Assembly (NCBI RefSeq): GCF_964199755.1
Contig: NC_133900.1
Span: forward strand, 73,826,727 to 73,890,726
Reading direction: 5' to 3'
DNA: 64,000 nucleotides
Source: Larus michahellis
Lineage: Eukaryota > Chordata > Aves > Charadriiformes > Laridae
The translations under genes and the position numbers were made by a program. The notes below the pieces were generated by a model that ran no database searches, had not been told where the DNA came from, and saw nothing but the letters and a program-made list of their open reading frames with translations. Numbering within the stretch: position 1 is the first letter of the stretch; each line of letters begins with the position of its first letter. Below, one piece after another: positions 14,891 to 28,373 of the stretch.

Positions 14891-15238
14891 GTTGACCCCC
14901 AGGGAAACATGCTGCTTAGCCCACTTGAAATACGAAATGACGTCAGCAGCTCAGACGTGTTCCCGAGTCCCCGCGACCCCCGAGCCACCACGTACACATA
15001 CGACAGTGCCAACCTGCAGTACAGAAGAGCCACTTCCAGCAGAGACCTCTACAGCAGGAGTGCTCTGGACAGGCACAGGCTTCATAACAAAGGACGCTTA
15101 CGAAGAAGGGCGTCCCAGATCAAAGTCAAAATCCCTGATTTGACTGATGTTAACTCGATAGACAAGTGGTCCAGAATGGTCTTTCCCATCACGTTTATTC
15201 TTTTCAATGTTGTTTACTGGCTGTATTATGTCCACTAA
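14891..15238 (+). CDS. GABRB1: GABA-A receptor beta1 subunit, terminal exon (cytoplasmic loop, M4, stop)
   Basis: This last coding exon follows GATACAG in phase 0 and has 115 codons plus TAA at 15236-15238. It encodes the rest of the cytoplasmic loop, including the basic kinase site RRRAS (the position of the PKA/PKC-phosphorylated serine known in beta subunits), then [16 protein letters not shown] and helix M4, ending [11 protein letters not shown]. The final histidine matches mammalian beta1, whereas beta2 and beta3 end in asparagine. With the three exons upstream this gives an intact C-terminal half of the channel. The signal peptide and N-terminal domain exons lie off the left edge. Confidence 0.97.
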   Translation, partial: VDPQGNMLLSPLEIRNDVSSSDVFPSPRDPRATTYTYDSANLQYRRATSSRDLYSRSALDRHRLHNKGRLRRRASQIKVKIPDLTDVNSIDKWSRMVFPITFILFNVVYWLYYVH

Positions 15239-15600
15239 TTTATGCAATAATGTTACCATAGACTAACATAATTAGACTTGTTTCTTTTCCTTCTCAATTT
15301 TGTTAACTCTGAAGAACTACAGTAGCCATAATGTTACATATTCAAGGTAAGATACCCAGCCACTAAATACTTCTAGATTTGAGCTTTCAAAAAAAAAAAG
15401 AAAAACCCAAAACAATGCAAATCCAGCCTCACCACATTCAGATCAGAATAGTACGGATCTGGTCTTAAAGAGCATCTTCAGCAAAAGCGCTATACCTCGA
15501 TTTTTACAAAGAGTTTGTGCATCGCCCATGAGCTTTCTGTACCCGCTTTTATGGTTTTTTTTTTTTTCAAGTGGAATAAAAATTAGTCCTACTGTATTTG
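15239..15600 (+). other. GABRB1: GABRB1 proximal 3'UTR with poly(A) signal
   Basis: The 3'UTR begins after the TAA at 15236-15238. A canonical AATAAA lies at 15575-15580, just after a T-rich tract, and defines a probable short 3'UTR of about 360 bases. Mammalian GABRB1 transcripts can be longer, so further poly(A) sites downstream are possible. Confidence 0.6.
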
Positions 15601-18600
15601 TTACCACATAATGGCAGCCCACAGCAGCATGCTTCCAAAGAAGACAGTGAACAGCTCAAATCAGTAGTTACGCCCCAGTGTTTCAGCATTTAGAGTGCAG
15701 AGGAATTTGAAGAAATAACTGTTTGAAGGATTATAAGTATTACATCACGCATCATTTCAAAGTTAATAGTTATACAAGGAAGTATTTCCATAGTGTCTGT
15801 GAGAAGTATCACTCAAGGAGATGCAAGTCAATTCATGTTTTCAGAGAGGCAGGGATCTTCAAAAGAAAGAAAGGGCAGCAGAGACAAATCCCACTGAGTT
15901 TCCAACTAAATCAGCTGGTTGGATCTAACTAGAATTTTATTTCCACAAAGTAGCAAAGTTGAAATTGATGATAACAATTGTGCCATCTGTAATTTTGTAT
16001 TAAAAAGTAGAAAACAAACACATATTCATTCCTGGAAGCAAGGGATACCCCAGCCCAAGAGTGGCCAGTTTTCTTGACTCCCTGGTTTCCTGTGGCTGGT
16101 AATTGCAACACGTTCTCCCAAAAGTTGGCAAATGTCAGGGATCAGACCTGAGGAGAGGTGTGCACACAGTTTCCTACAGATTTCTTTACTCCGATGAGGA
16201 ACAGGAGGCACAGATGAGTCTTATGGCACCCTGGTGACATTGGGTACACTGCTCCTGAGGACTTGCCTCTCCCTACCCAGCTGCGTATCGCCCGGCACAA
16301 CCACAGCCAAGGAGCTGCAGGCAAAGTGGGAGCAAGCTGCATCCATCTGAGGAGCGATAGGTCATCTCCTATCTGTATAAAATCCATTTCCCTTCTCTAC
16401 TGCCCATTTTTTCCTAGCAGTGTTTATACTATGTTGCCTAACATAGCATTTTACTGAAAGGGAACTATTATCAGTTAAATTTTATTTTGCATTGAAAGTG
16501 TTTCATACTTTTAGGAAAGTCACGATATACAAGCCGAGTCAATGTAGGTACTGAGATGACTGTTATCAATGCCAGCTGGTACAGAAACATTGATCAGGGC
16601 AGCAGGCGGCAATGCCCACCGTTAGGAATTACTAGGGAATACAAACGAGCGATGTGTAGAGCTTCTTCACCAGTTCCTCATTGCCTGGCAGGAAGGTCAA
16701 CTGAGGACCTTATCGCCAGCTGACATTACAACTTGTTAATCAGAACATAATAATAAATGAAACACTCCTACATGTTAATGTTTGTCACACCCTGTAAGAC
16801 CTGGACCTCCTAACAGATCAGGACCTGCTGCACCTTCCCTTTGTGCAGCAGGCTTCTGCAGAATCAGTCTGGAATGATAAATCGCCAAACAAGAAAGGGA
16901 ATAGGTTTAATTTACTCATTACAAAAAATAAAAGGCCGCAAAACAGGCATTTGACATCATTGCTAATCTAGGGGGGTCCTCGAGACTATCAGACTGGCTC
17001 CAGCGTCCCGGTCTCATCCCAAGTTCAATGGAGCACAGAGGTGGTCTCCTCAGCTGTCTACTCTCTGCTACAACCTTTAACCTCCAGTCTATTAAAAAAT
17101 TGCATAATTTTACCAGATTAATCGGCCACTGAGTACAACTTGAGGTGATTCTGGACAAATGGCTCTTCTGAATAGGCTACAACCTGTATGCTTATCCCCA
17201 CCCTAAAACAACTCCAAGTAATTTTTCAACATTTGCACCATATCGGCAACCAAAAGAACTGCCACACCTCATCCCACACATGACATTTGGATTAACTTTT
17301 TAGTGAAATTTAAACAACATTTAGATCAAGAATATTTTAGTGGCCACTAACAATAATATTTTGGTATCATAAAATAAAAAATACATAGAACATATGGAAG
17401 TCTTGCATGCTAAGCAAACTGAATTTTCCATAACTGCAAAAACTAGCCCCAGGAGGGAGACAGCAGTAGTGCCATGTGTGCTGCCTGTTCCAATACACAT
17501 CCCAGTAAATGGCTTTGAATTCAGCAAACCAGCACCCAACTTTACAAACAGAGAGAGTGAGTCCATTAGCCAGTGAACTTTCCAGCTTTGTGGTTATACA
17601 CAGAAATAAATTGAAAGAAAGCAATACATTCCGCAGATTTGCAGTGCTAAATACTCTGTGAGAAATGACTGTCAGTAACCCATGTTTTTGCATTACCTGA
17701 TTTCCCAAAGATATTCACAGACAGACCACTGGTCAGTAATTGAACCCAGCTGTTCCAATGGTGCGGAGATGTTACAACCCCTCCTTACAGCTACAACGGA
17801 CGAGTAGGAAGAGACAACATCCAACACGATACTGAAACAAGACTTTAGGTAATAGAAAAGGATCCTTTGCCTTTTATTACAATAGTGAAGATCAGCTGTA
17901 CTGGTCTTCAGGTTTTTTCTTGGAGACTCCTAACATCTGCACACAGATAGTTTCTATCTTATGGATCATCCAGCTAGTTCATGCACAGATGTCAGGCACA
18001 TGGGCTAAAAGCAGTTAAATTGTACAGTTCCAAGCAAAAAGAAGTGTATGGAGCTGAGGAGGTGCCATTAACAAACCATGCGCAGTAAAAGCGCAAAATT
18101 CTTCAGAAGGGCACGTTCCAAAATAGGAGGGTCCACGGTTGTGCACTGGGAGTCCTACAACACATGCCACCGCTCCAAACCCCAGCCGTGCTGCCAGTTC
18201 TGAACGACACGCACCAAGGCCTGGCTGCATCAAGAGCTGGAAGGCACGATTTTGAGCAAGGAAACAGCTGCCAGCTCTTGGCATGAAGTTTTGCAGCAGG
18301 GGCTAATGACCCCACCACGTACAGACGTGAGAGCCACTTACTGCAGGTTGGCAGCATCTTAGCCCAGAGCCAGCATCTCCGGCCTCCCACTGGGCTCCTG
18401 TCCGCACATTTAACCACCAACTCTGGTAAAGAAACCAGAATTTGGCATATGAGCTCGCAAGGCGCATTGGATTTAAACTAAAACCTCTTTCAAAGCTTCA
18501 AAAGAGAATTAAAACCAAAAATTGGGAACAGGGTGTATAACCATAACTAGCACTTTTTCCCTTTCTACTACTTTTAGAAAAAAAATCAAAGAAAACATTT

Positions 18601-21600
18601 CTCACTTGAGAGCAATAGCTTGGCAGCAAGCAAAAGGCGGTGGTTATTAGAGGCACGGGATGGAAAAACGTGGCTATTTATGGGTTACCCCTGTACAACA
18701 CCATCTGGAGCTAGGAATTAGTGAGTACAAAAGAAACACAACCTCTTCCCATCACTAGGTTGGAGTCATTTGGCTGGTTTTAAGCGATAAGGGTGAATAA
18801 CGCTGTAACACCAAGCTCCGGCACTGTTGTATTTCAGTACAGTTAGTTTTCCTGCCCATAGGAAGCAGCCTTCAAGCTCACCATAGATAAGGTCCTATTG
18901 CTAATTAGGTTTCAGGTAAACCCCCTTACAATTTGTGCCGGTGTTTCGTGCAATTTGTGAGTTTGAATAGATTATTTAAAGAAACTTGCACTGGAATTCC
19001 TCTTTAGCTAGGTTTCCCAAAGACAGGAGCTTCTACTGTCCCTAAGTGTGTGTCTATCAGAGAGTCTCCCAATAATATTTGAATCCATTGGCAATTTCAA
19101 CAAAAAGATAACAGAACAGTAAGGATCTGTGAGACAACACGTTCTTACAAGTTTCAACAAAGCAGGTAGCTGAGCAGAGGACAAAGCTCCTGTTAATCCG
19201 TCCCGCTTCTCTGGCAGAGAGGGACTCAATGAACCCCGACCTTACTAGTCGTCAGAGAATCCACACAGGAGGGCAATTCAATACCCAGATCCACGGGGAA
19301 AACAAGGTTCATTGGTTTTCGTGCTCTTGAAACTATTTATTTCCACACTTAAAATGATCTTCTAATCTCATTCTAATCTTACCTCTTGACAGCAGTATCC
19401 CACCTGATTACGAATGAAGCGGTCAGTGGCTAAAACGGCAACATGTTTGGAGCATGTATTTCTCCCAGGGCAGAGTCAATTAAATAGCTCCTCCGTGCTT
19501 GTCCAGAGCTTCAAACTAGGCTGGCGTCAGCCAGGCAACTGCAGTGATTTTGCTCATCTCTCTAATACCAACCCAGCTGAGCAGCCAGTCTGCGAACTCT
19601 CCTCAGATGAGTAAAACCACTGGTTTACAAGAACTTTATCGTTGTGACGGCAGGCAGGATCAGCCCAAAATAGTGGGAGTCAGCTGCAGTCACTCTGAAG
19701 GATAAACAGAAGTCTTTCCACTTCATCTATATTCCCACACAATTCAAAACAATTAAGAAGGAATAGCAATAGTGGTAGAAAAAGTCTTAGAACACCACAA
19801 AAAATACAACATTTTCAATATGACAGAAATATTTATGACAACATTCCTGCACTTTATGCTACTGCTGAACAGAAGTTGCTGTTTCAGAGTTACCTGCTGC
19901 TTCACCTTGTTCACCGTTATAGAAAACGTTCCATCCCCTCGTACTGCAAGTAGAGGATTTCTCGAGATAAGCCATGAGGAAAGTCATCCAGGGCTGGCAT
20001 CCATGTTCCACCAGCTGCTGCTGCTTCCCATCACTGACGAACTTCTCCCCCTCCTCATGAATTCCCACATCCTGAGGATGCATTGCTAAAACCACCTTGG
20101 GAATATTCATCAAAAAAGGACTGTGTTACACCTGTTGTAAATGGGTTTTGCATTGAAAATCCAAGATTGTATGTTTCTTCCTACCCCCATAGGCATCCCC
20201 CTGCAGCCCAAAGAAGGCAGGAGATCACAGAATATTGAACTTCAGCATATGACGATACTGAAATGTATATGCGCAGGGTGAAAGAATTAAGAGACAACTG
20301 AGAAATCTGGCATTTTTTAAAGGAAGAACAGGTGATTTTGGGCTACTTACTGTCTTGGAGTGCAGAGTGAACTCTAATTATGTTGTCTTCTCCTTGGCGT
20401 GTTTGTTTCTCAATTATTGTATAAGTCATTTTGAATCGCAAAGCGTTATAAGAACATCACCATTTGTCTTCTGCTGGTGCCAGTCTAAGAAATAGCATGG
20501 TAGTCATTCTTTTACACTTTTTTTCTTGGCAAAATCCATTGAGTATCATTACCAATAAGGAGCTAAGATGTCAGCAGAACCATGTCATCTCTCTAGAGAC
20601 GATCTCTAATCAGTATGTCTTTCAACTTATCACTGCCTATTTGTATAAGCACAGTCTTAGAGAAAAGTATAAAATATCAATCACACCGCCAAAAGTGTTC
20701 ATAAAGATGGTTTCTTTTGGCAGATTATGCATTTCAGTGAGAGCATCAGCAACCTTGTTTGCATCTGTGAACATAGCAGTTTCCTTGTTCCCACATCTGT
20801 CTTGACCTAGCTGGCAACATATTACCTGATTTTTTTAGATTTTCAGAGGCAACTAACTTTGAATATGGTGTGCTGCATAAAAGAGCAGCTTTACAAAACA
20901 AAGGTGGCAAATCATCATTTCAAAGAGAGAGCTGAATGAGACTTTGGCATAGGTAAAGAATTCAGGATTGGGTTTTACAAAGGCAGTTAATAGCAGTTCT
21001 CATCAGATCATCCATCTAAAATCAATATTAAAAGAAACATGGGAGATCTGAAACCTCTGCATTCCCAAGAAAAAAAAAAATCCTTCTTTTACTGTAGCCA
21101 TCAAAAAAAAAGTTATTTAATCTATATGATGCTAGGAATCCTTCCCCCCCCCGACCAAAGCAGTACCTGTGGACCTGTAGTAGTTTCCAGTTAAAGTCCC
21201 CACACTTTCCAGTGCCTTTCATTATTGTATTAGCTAAATTATCTGACTAATCTGATGCCAAAAAATAGCCAAAGTCTTCTCTATGTAGGACTCCCGCTGG
21301 TGCTAGCACATATGAAGAGTACTTTTGAGTAAAATTGCCAGCCATAGGCAAAGTGAAGAGTTGAACATCCAGTACGTCCTCCACAAGCCAGCATAAAACA
21401 CGAGGTTTTGCTCCTGCGATGACCTCTCCATGGAGCAGCCTGATGATGTGAACCACATACACTTGTGAAAGTCCAAACGATGAATCTTTGTGGGATTTGC
21501 CTCCTTTTCTACATTTTGGTAGTGGCCTGTTGGTCTTTCTGGAGAGTTCCTGAAGAAAGTAACTATAAATTTAGAGAGGGAAGCATAGTATACTGCCAAG

Positions 21601-22979
21601 TGTAATTAAAGTGGATTTAAAGTAAAATCTTTGTAGACTATATTGATGCACTTATGAAAGCATTCTCCAGTACCAGAAGAATAAAAATCCCTTTATTTCT
21701 GCTACTTCATTATAATTATTAATTCACAACTCAAAGCGATAACAAAGTGTGCATACTTCAGGACAAGGTGGTTCTTAAAACCACCTTTCAGAGAAAAGCA
21801 TAATTATGTTTCAGCATGTTTCTTATCAGAAAGGCTTGCTCCAGAACTCAGAAACATTCTACAGGCTTATACAGATCTTTTCAAAATGCAGCTTCTGGAC
21901 ATACACAATTGCTTTGTTGCAAAAGCAGTTTTATTACAGTAGTCACTTCCATACCGACAGCTTTCTGGTCAGATGCAATTCTGATTCACTTCAGTGTGCC
22001 AAGATCAAAGCTGAAATGGCTGATCAAGAAAAACACGTTTTTTTTCTGAAATCAAGGGAAGATTTCTATGAGATGGAGAGAAACGCAATGAATGGCAATG
22101 GAGGGCAAGTAACATTATTTTTATAATTCACTTTTATATTTTGTATCAAGATATGCTGCATTTTCTGATTCAAATTGCAGGTCTGTTTATGCAATGTGAA
22201 TTTCTGTAGGTGCTTTTCACATGTTGAAATTAAAACTTCATACATTGTGCCCATTATATGTACTGTTTTCATTGGTTCAAAGAGCCTACCTCACAAAATT
22301 TTGTTTCTGGTCTTAACTACATGCTTACGAGGTCTGTACATAGCACCTGCAAAACCACAGAGGTTTCACCAATGTATTTATGATGGCTGTTTTCCTTTTT
22401 TTTTTTTTGGCCTACACAACCACAGAACCCAGAAGTGACCTGCTCCACAGGAGCAAACACTAGGAGAATAGGAAGACTTCTCCCTGAAACAGGACAGAAG
22501 GGGGAGCATCGCCTGGGAACAACTGTTACAAGTTAGCGCGGTGGGATGTGCAAACATCAGAGCCATTCCACTTCCCATAACCAGCTAATTAGAAAGAGCT
22601 CAAGCCTGGAAGAACACAGAAAAATACGGATATGGGCAAAGTGAGCAGATAGGCAAGGACAAAATTAAAAGTTATCTAATGTTCATGGAGTCTCTTTAAA
22701 CTCCAGCATCTTTGGTCCAATGCAGAAGGGCCTTCAGAAGATTTCCCTGATTGCCCCCTTAGCCACGGACTCAAGTGGCTTTGTGCATGACGCTCCCACA
22801 TCACAGCCCTACATGGCTTTTGTTACCAGTGCAGTTCTTGTACTTCACTCTGGTCCCAGCATACAGTTCCTCCAGGGACTGTGACCTGCACTCCAGTGCT
22901 CTGTATGAAAACCTCAGGGTGGAAACGTAACGCCAGCTTCCTTAGCTAACCTCCCGTTCCTCAGCCCAGAAGGGAGCAT
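15601..22979. other. Intergenic DNA downstream of GABRB1
   Basis: About 7.4 kb of AT-rich sequence without a recognisable gene or RNA. Reading frames are short and show no domain. Part may be distal GABRB1 3'UTR. T-rich tracts occur near 22390 and elsewhere. Confidence 0.65.
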
Positions 22980-23232
22980 AGGATCATAGAATCGTCTCAG
23001 TTGGAAGGGACCTTTAAGATCACTGAGTCCAACCATCAACCTGACACTGCCAAGTCCACCACTAAGCCATGTCCCCCAGCACCATGCCTACCCGTCTCTT
23101 AAATACCTCCGGGGATGGTGACTCCATCACTTCCCTGGGCAGCCTGTTCCAATGTTTGATAACACTTTCAATGAATAAATTTTTCCTAATAACCATCTTA
23201 AACCTCCCCTGGAGCAACTTGAGGACATTTCA
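22980..23232 (-). mobile_element. CR1 LINE 3' fragment, antisense
   Basis: The reverse-complemented CR1 tail begins GGATCATAGAATCG, continues with GTTGGAAGGGACCTTTAAGA and the conserved blocks seen in the copy at 1770, and ends near GCAACTTGAGG. It closely resembles that copy, so both probably belong to the same CR1 subfamily. Confidence 0.85.
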
Positions 23233-25785
23233 TCGCTGGGCATACTTGACAGACATGCTCCTGGCCACATAAGCTTGTTTTAGATGTTTCCGTTACACAT
23301 ACATTTTTCCTATTCACTACCTTTTCATATCTACCTGCACATTCATCAAAGCGTGTGCTGAAGCTGACACCAGTCTAATGGGTTTTGTGGAGTCTCTAAC
23401 TTTTTGCATCAATTTGGCCTGGTACGGTCTCCACAAATGCCTTCTCTGTCACAACTGGAGACCTTGCTTGCTCTAGAAGTCCCTAATTCTCAGGGTAGAG
23501 ACAGAACAAACCCACTTTCTGACAGACGGTAGAAAGTACAGAGCAGCAAACTCTCTTCTCCCTTCTGTTTGGTCCTTTTCCTTTCCATCTACTGGAGGCC
23601 ATTGCGTGCCTTACAAGGACGGTTCATTCTTCTGTAGACACATAACGTCAGGACACACATTTCAAATGCAATTCCATGACAACCATTTTTAGCTGCTAGT
23701 TCTCAGTGGCTCATCAGCTGGTGCTCCTCTCCCTCTCCAGCCATTCACACAGTGGTGTTATGCCCCCTGTCAAAAACATCGTTTTGATGGTTATATAAAA
23801 GATACTTAGACTTTCAATAAAGTCTAACACCCACAAAAAGGCAGCTCATTACACATTTATTGCTGTCACACCATAAGAGTAACCGTCTTGTCTTTTTTTT
23901 TTTTTAAAGAAAAAAAAACCAAAACCATTCTTCAGCCTTTCCTGTTCAGTGCTGCAGTAAAGGACAGGACAAACACAGGACGATACTAAAGATGAAACAC
24001 CACCACATATCCTTAATTATAAATCCATTTTTACATAACTTGCTATAAAATTTAGAACGAAACTATGTAAACTTTAAGTCTCTGAAAACTAAGAGGTAGC
24101 AAGACAAAAGTTCTTGTCAGCAACATAGTACAGATAAAGTTTTAAATATCCGCTTTAATATTCTTTGAAGTACAGACTTTCTAGGTATCTGCTTTCTTCA
24201 ATGTATTCACATTATACATCTATAAATTGTATAAATGGATCAGCACATGTGTCTTCTATCCAAATGACATCCCAAACTTGATAGTGTACACTCGTATGAA
24301 ATAAATTATTTCTGCTATTGTAAATAAAAGGAATAATTCTCAGTCCTTTTGTGCTAAATGATAAAAACAGTGTGCTAACAATAAAAATCAGTTAAAAAAA
24401 AAAATCAGTTACCAAAAAATTAAGCCTCTTCTCTCTACAAAAGCATTTTAGCAACATATGCTACCACAGCATAATGAAAGCTAAAGCGGCACGTTCAGTA
24501 TGCATCACACTGAAGCATTTAAACACCTAAGACCATATCAGAGCCGTACGTTCTTTCTTCTATAAAGTGACTACATCAAGAGGAAAGGGAAAAGCAGAGT
24601 GAAGACAAATATACCTATGAACAAAATAAACACACCTAACCAATTTATTCATTAAACTCACAATTTAAAAACCAGCATGCTCCTGAACAGCCTACTGGAC
24701 AGCCTGCAGTAACTCTTCACAGATTTTTTATAAAGCTAAACAAATATCAATTCCAACCTGATTTTTTTAGCTTGAATTTGGTACCATTTATGCAAGGTCT
24801 TTACCTGTTATCTGACCCATTATCAAATTCTGCTGCTTAGGTATATTCAAAGACAATGATCAGAACAGGTCTGTTAAAGAGTCTGCAGTCCTTTAAAATA
24901 CATTTTCCAGTCTTTCATTCTTATGATTCTTTACCCCTTTCTCCACTTTTTCTGATCTTTCTTGAACTGCTGACACTGAACAACATGCGCATCTTATTAA
25001 ATGTACCAGTACCAAATAAAAGGGAAACAGACTACATTTTATACACACTTTTAAAAAAAAAAAAAGCAAAACCAAAACCCAAAACCAAAAAACACAACCA
25101 ACCAACTTCTGTGCTAGTTTTAATATTAGAAACATATATTTAGGTTTCCCATCCACGAAGCCTATTAAAATACTTAGAGGCCTTTCTACGAGAGCTTTTG
25201 TCCTCCCCCTCTTCTCCAACCAGTCCTCTGAAGTCCAATTTTGTGTACGGATGTATTATTTTTAGACTTTGCTTATATGAAAACCTACAGGACAACAAAA
25301 TATAGAAGGAGCTCAAGACCCTGATTTTGAAGCTATGAAGAAGGTATGCCATCAATACTTTGCCTTTTTATATATATACAAAACATGCGTAAGACAGTTG
25401 AATGTTGAGAAGTATACATTAGTATTTCTGTAAGCATTGCAGATAATTTCCTCTTTACGTATAGAAGCACGCTTTAACAAATAGTAGAAACCGCAAGATT
25501 CCTGGTGTATTCTTCCCTAGTGTTATGGCTTCTAACTTTTGTTATATACTACAATCGAAACCCAGTCTGGTTTCAGAAAGGTTTAGACTAGGATTTACCA
25601 GTTATCGGCTGTATTAAGTGGGCTGGGAATATCCTTGTCACAGTCTGCATAGGTCAGCTCCTCTCCAGCACTGCACCCCCTTTTGAAAACATTAATGTAT
25701 TAAAGTGAAAAGCTATCAACAAAACCAAAGATAAAAACCCAAACTTTACTCTAAATAAAGCCCCAGTGATTCTTCCTCAACTTCT
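23233..25785. other. Intergenic DNA with simple A/T tracts
   Basis: No gene is recognisable. A T-run followed closely by an A-run near 23892-23918 could form a small hairpin. A-rich stretches occur near 24390 and 25050-25080. Confidence 0.65.
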
Positions 25786-25963
25786 CAGCACTCAACAGGT
25801 TGCCTGAAGAGGTTGTGGTGTCTCCATCCTTGGAAGACACATTCAAAAGCCACCTGGACATGGTCCTGTTGGAGGCTGCCCTAGGTGATGCTCCTTGAGC
25901 TGCGGACTTGGACAAGATGACATGCAGAGGTCCCTTCCAAGATCACCCATTCTGTGATTCTAT
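25786..25963 (+). mobile_element. CR1 LINE 3' fragment, sense
   Basis: It begins near TCTCAGCACTCAACAGGTTG, runs through GTTGTGGTGTCTCCATCCTT and GAAGACACATTCAAAAGCCA, and ends in the CR1 terminus CAGAGGTCCCTTCCAAGATC followed by CATTCTGTGATTCT. Only the last roughly 180 bases of the element are present. Confidence 0.85.
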
Positions 25964-27071
25964 CCTGCTTTTGTTTGTAAAGCTGATTTTTCCCAGCATC
26001 TAAAAAGAACAAGTTTAGTGATTAATAAATTAAGAAACAATTTACTGCAATTATTCGCACACAAAGTCAAGTGTTTATTTACTATTGACAAGTATAAATA
26101 CAGTAATGCTACAAGTACTCTGTCACATTCTTCATTATCATGGCACCTTAGATAAGGATAACATATTATGGAAGTAAGACGCCTTAGTTTGACTAGGCAC
26201 ATGTGCAGTCACTGCCCAAGTTTAAGCAAAACGAATATGGCACACGTCATAAGTGATACTTTTCCATAATTCTATAAAACTTTAGTACTAAAAGCAACTG
26301 TACATTGGAATTTTATATTTTTGGTCAAACAGATAGAAGATTTTATTATTTTTATCAAAGGATTAGTAGTACATTTGGTCACAAGTCATAACGGCCTTCT
26401 CACTTCAGTATTTTATAGCATCAACAACTTTTGGCTTTGAAGGGAATCTTTTTTTTTTTCCCCACAAGTCAATGGGGAGCCATTGCCAGCAGATACTGTC
26501 GATGATCTGAATTCCATCATTTCAGTTGCAAGACAACCTTCAAAAAGCAGAGAAGGAATGAGATTAAAGTTGGATCACACCCAAACTTATGCCATCCAGG
26601 AAGTACATCTTTTTGCTTTCTGTTATAGTACAACATGCAATTGTATAAACACGCCTTTCTTCTGGAAAATACACCAATCCCTCTCTCAGCTTTCTCTTAC
26701 AACCTCACACAACTATCACTTCCAATAACTTCCTTTAGCATTTACTGCACGCAAACCATCCCTCAGCTCCCTGTAATCAAAGAGCGGAATGGTAATTTCC
26801 AGGTCTACTGAGATTCCTTCCGCACAAAGCGGAACTGAGGGACCATTTCTAGAGTGAATTCCTCCTTGTGCGCACATAAAACTAAGTAAGGAGATGACAA
26901 CATCCCACAGCTTCCATATAGATCTTCAAGCAGAACAAAAGGCACATGGAGACTCAAGTCTGTCCCAGAAGAATCCTTGTTTGCATAGTCAGGAGTTCAT
27001 GACAAGCTACTATTTTTATTTAGTTTTGCAGGAAAAAATCCAGGGAAAGCAAGCTGTTCAGGGCTCTCATT

Positions 27072-27086
27072 TCACAAGACCACCAC
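27072..27086 (-). CDS. COMMD8: COMMD8 candidate last coding exon (tentative)
   Basis: COMMD8 exon 4 ends in phase 0 after the ANK codons. Mammalian COMMD8 has only about six residues left (VVLQLK), encoded by a tiny terminal exon. On the minus strand a CAG acceptor (27089-27087) is followed by V-V-V-L and TGA, and an AATAAA lies about 50 bases further on (27020-27015). It was the only place between GABRB1 and exon 4 where I found a valine-valine start after an acceptor. The upstream tract is not very pyrimidine-rich and the residues do not match the mammalian end well, so it may be wrong. Confidence 0.2.
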   Translation of the reverse strand: MVVL

Positions 27087-28217
27087 CTGTATCTGGACTA
27101 ACGCATTTATCTTACTGGGAACCACGTAGTTATTCAGAGGTCTCACGTCAGCCTCATTAAAGCAACTCGTAGACATAATCTTAATGTCTTTTGTAATTCA
27201 AAATATTGATTTGGCAGCACTATTACAGAGATAAATACTAAGTTATGAGCTACAGAACTGTTATTTTCAGTTGTTATATACTGATTTTTTTTCTAAATAT
27301 TGGTCTACAGATTCCAGCTATAGCATCATAACATTACATAAAACATCTAAAGAAACCCCTTACTTGCTAAATGTTATGAAGCAACTAGAAGTTGCTAACT
27401 TCTAAAACACGTTGATACAACACTCCCATCCATCCTACAAGACAGAGAATTCCGTCTCCCAGATAACAGACTTAAGTATTTGAAGACATTTTCAGATTTA
27501 AAAAAAGAAAGCAACTAAAATCCCCCCACTTTTGTTTAGAACAGAGCAAGAATGAATCCTGAAAGATAACTGAACAGGGAAAGACGCGAGGGTCTGCAGT
27601 TATCACCAGGGTGCAAGTCAGATGATGATGCTTCCCCTAACAATTTTTCTTAAAATCCTCACTTCCCTTAGTTTTTTCTATCAAGAAATCTGAGACAATG
27701 CAAATAAAGTTTCACTTTAAATTTTCTTCTTGGGCTACTGTATTGGAATTTCTGTAACTTTCTTCCTAATTCACTACGCCATGGAAATTAAAGCACTCAA
27801 TTTGAACCAAACAACTCGCCCATATGCATTCCCAGACACTGACATTTTGCGAAGCTGGGGGAACACTGGAGTTCTCTCCAACCTTTCAAAGTCAAGTCTC
27901 ATCTGACACTTTGTCATTTCATTTGCTTCTCCTCCTATTCTCACTAGGCTTTTTAATGGTGCTCTGAACAGACTGCTACGCTTATCAGGTTTCCAATTAC
28001 ATTTTTTTAAAATTCAAGACTAAACTGTGCTAAAACACCCCTGAAGTCTATCCAAGATAGTCTGCCTTATGTAAGGCTTTCTGTAACTCTATAGTCATTG
28101 CACCAATGAATTATTTACTTTGCATTTTCAACAAGACACCCAAAACAAACAATTTCAGTTAAAATATAGTCAGAACATGAGAAGTTAGGAACACAGGATA
28201 GTATCAGTAAAAGCTAC

Positions 28218-28373
28218 CTTATTAGCGGCTTCCAGTGCATTTATAAGGTTCTGCAACTCTTCCTTGTTCATCTCTATAGAAATTGGTTTAATTTCACCAT
28301 TTTCTCTCACATCCAAATCAAGATTGAGGAGTGGCATTTGCAGCATGGATATTTTATCACTGGAGAGAGCAAG
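28218..28373 (-). CDS. COMMD8: COMMD8 exon 4: C-terminal part of the COMM domain
   Basis: Minus-strand exon of 156 bp (52 codons), flanked by CATAG and GTAGCT, phase 0 at both ends. It encodes [35 protein letters not shown] and [17 protein letters not shown], closely matching mammalian COMMD8 ([20 protein letters not shown] and the following residues). This is the larger part of the COMM domain, through which COMMD proteins form the heterodecameric ring of the Commander/CCC complex. That complex recycles membrane proteins from endosomes with CCDC22, CCDC93 and retriever. The donor GTAGCT is weaker than the other COMMD8 donors. Confidence 0.93.

Noticed and set aside
23069-23272. 67-codon frame beginning in the CR1 tail
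   Set aside because: It is antisense to the CR1 and is non-coding repeat sequence.
25260-25276. Alternative COMMD8 last exon (acceptor then V-F-I and stop, minus strand)
   Set aside because: The acceptor looks good but the residues do not resemble the conserved COMMD8 end; it would also require a 2.9 kb intron with no other support.
27680-27692. Another minus-strand acceptor giving I-S and stop after COMMD8 exon 4
   Set aside because: It has a reasonable pyrimidine tract but no similarity to the expected C-terminus.
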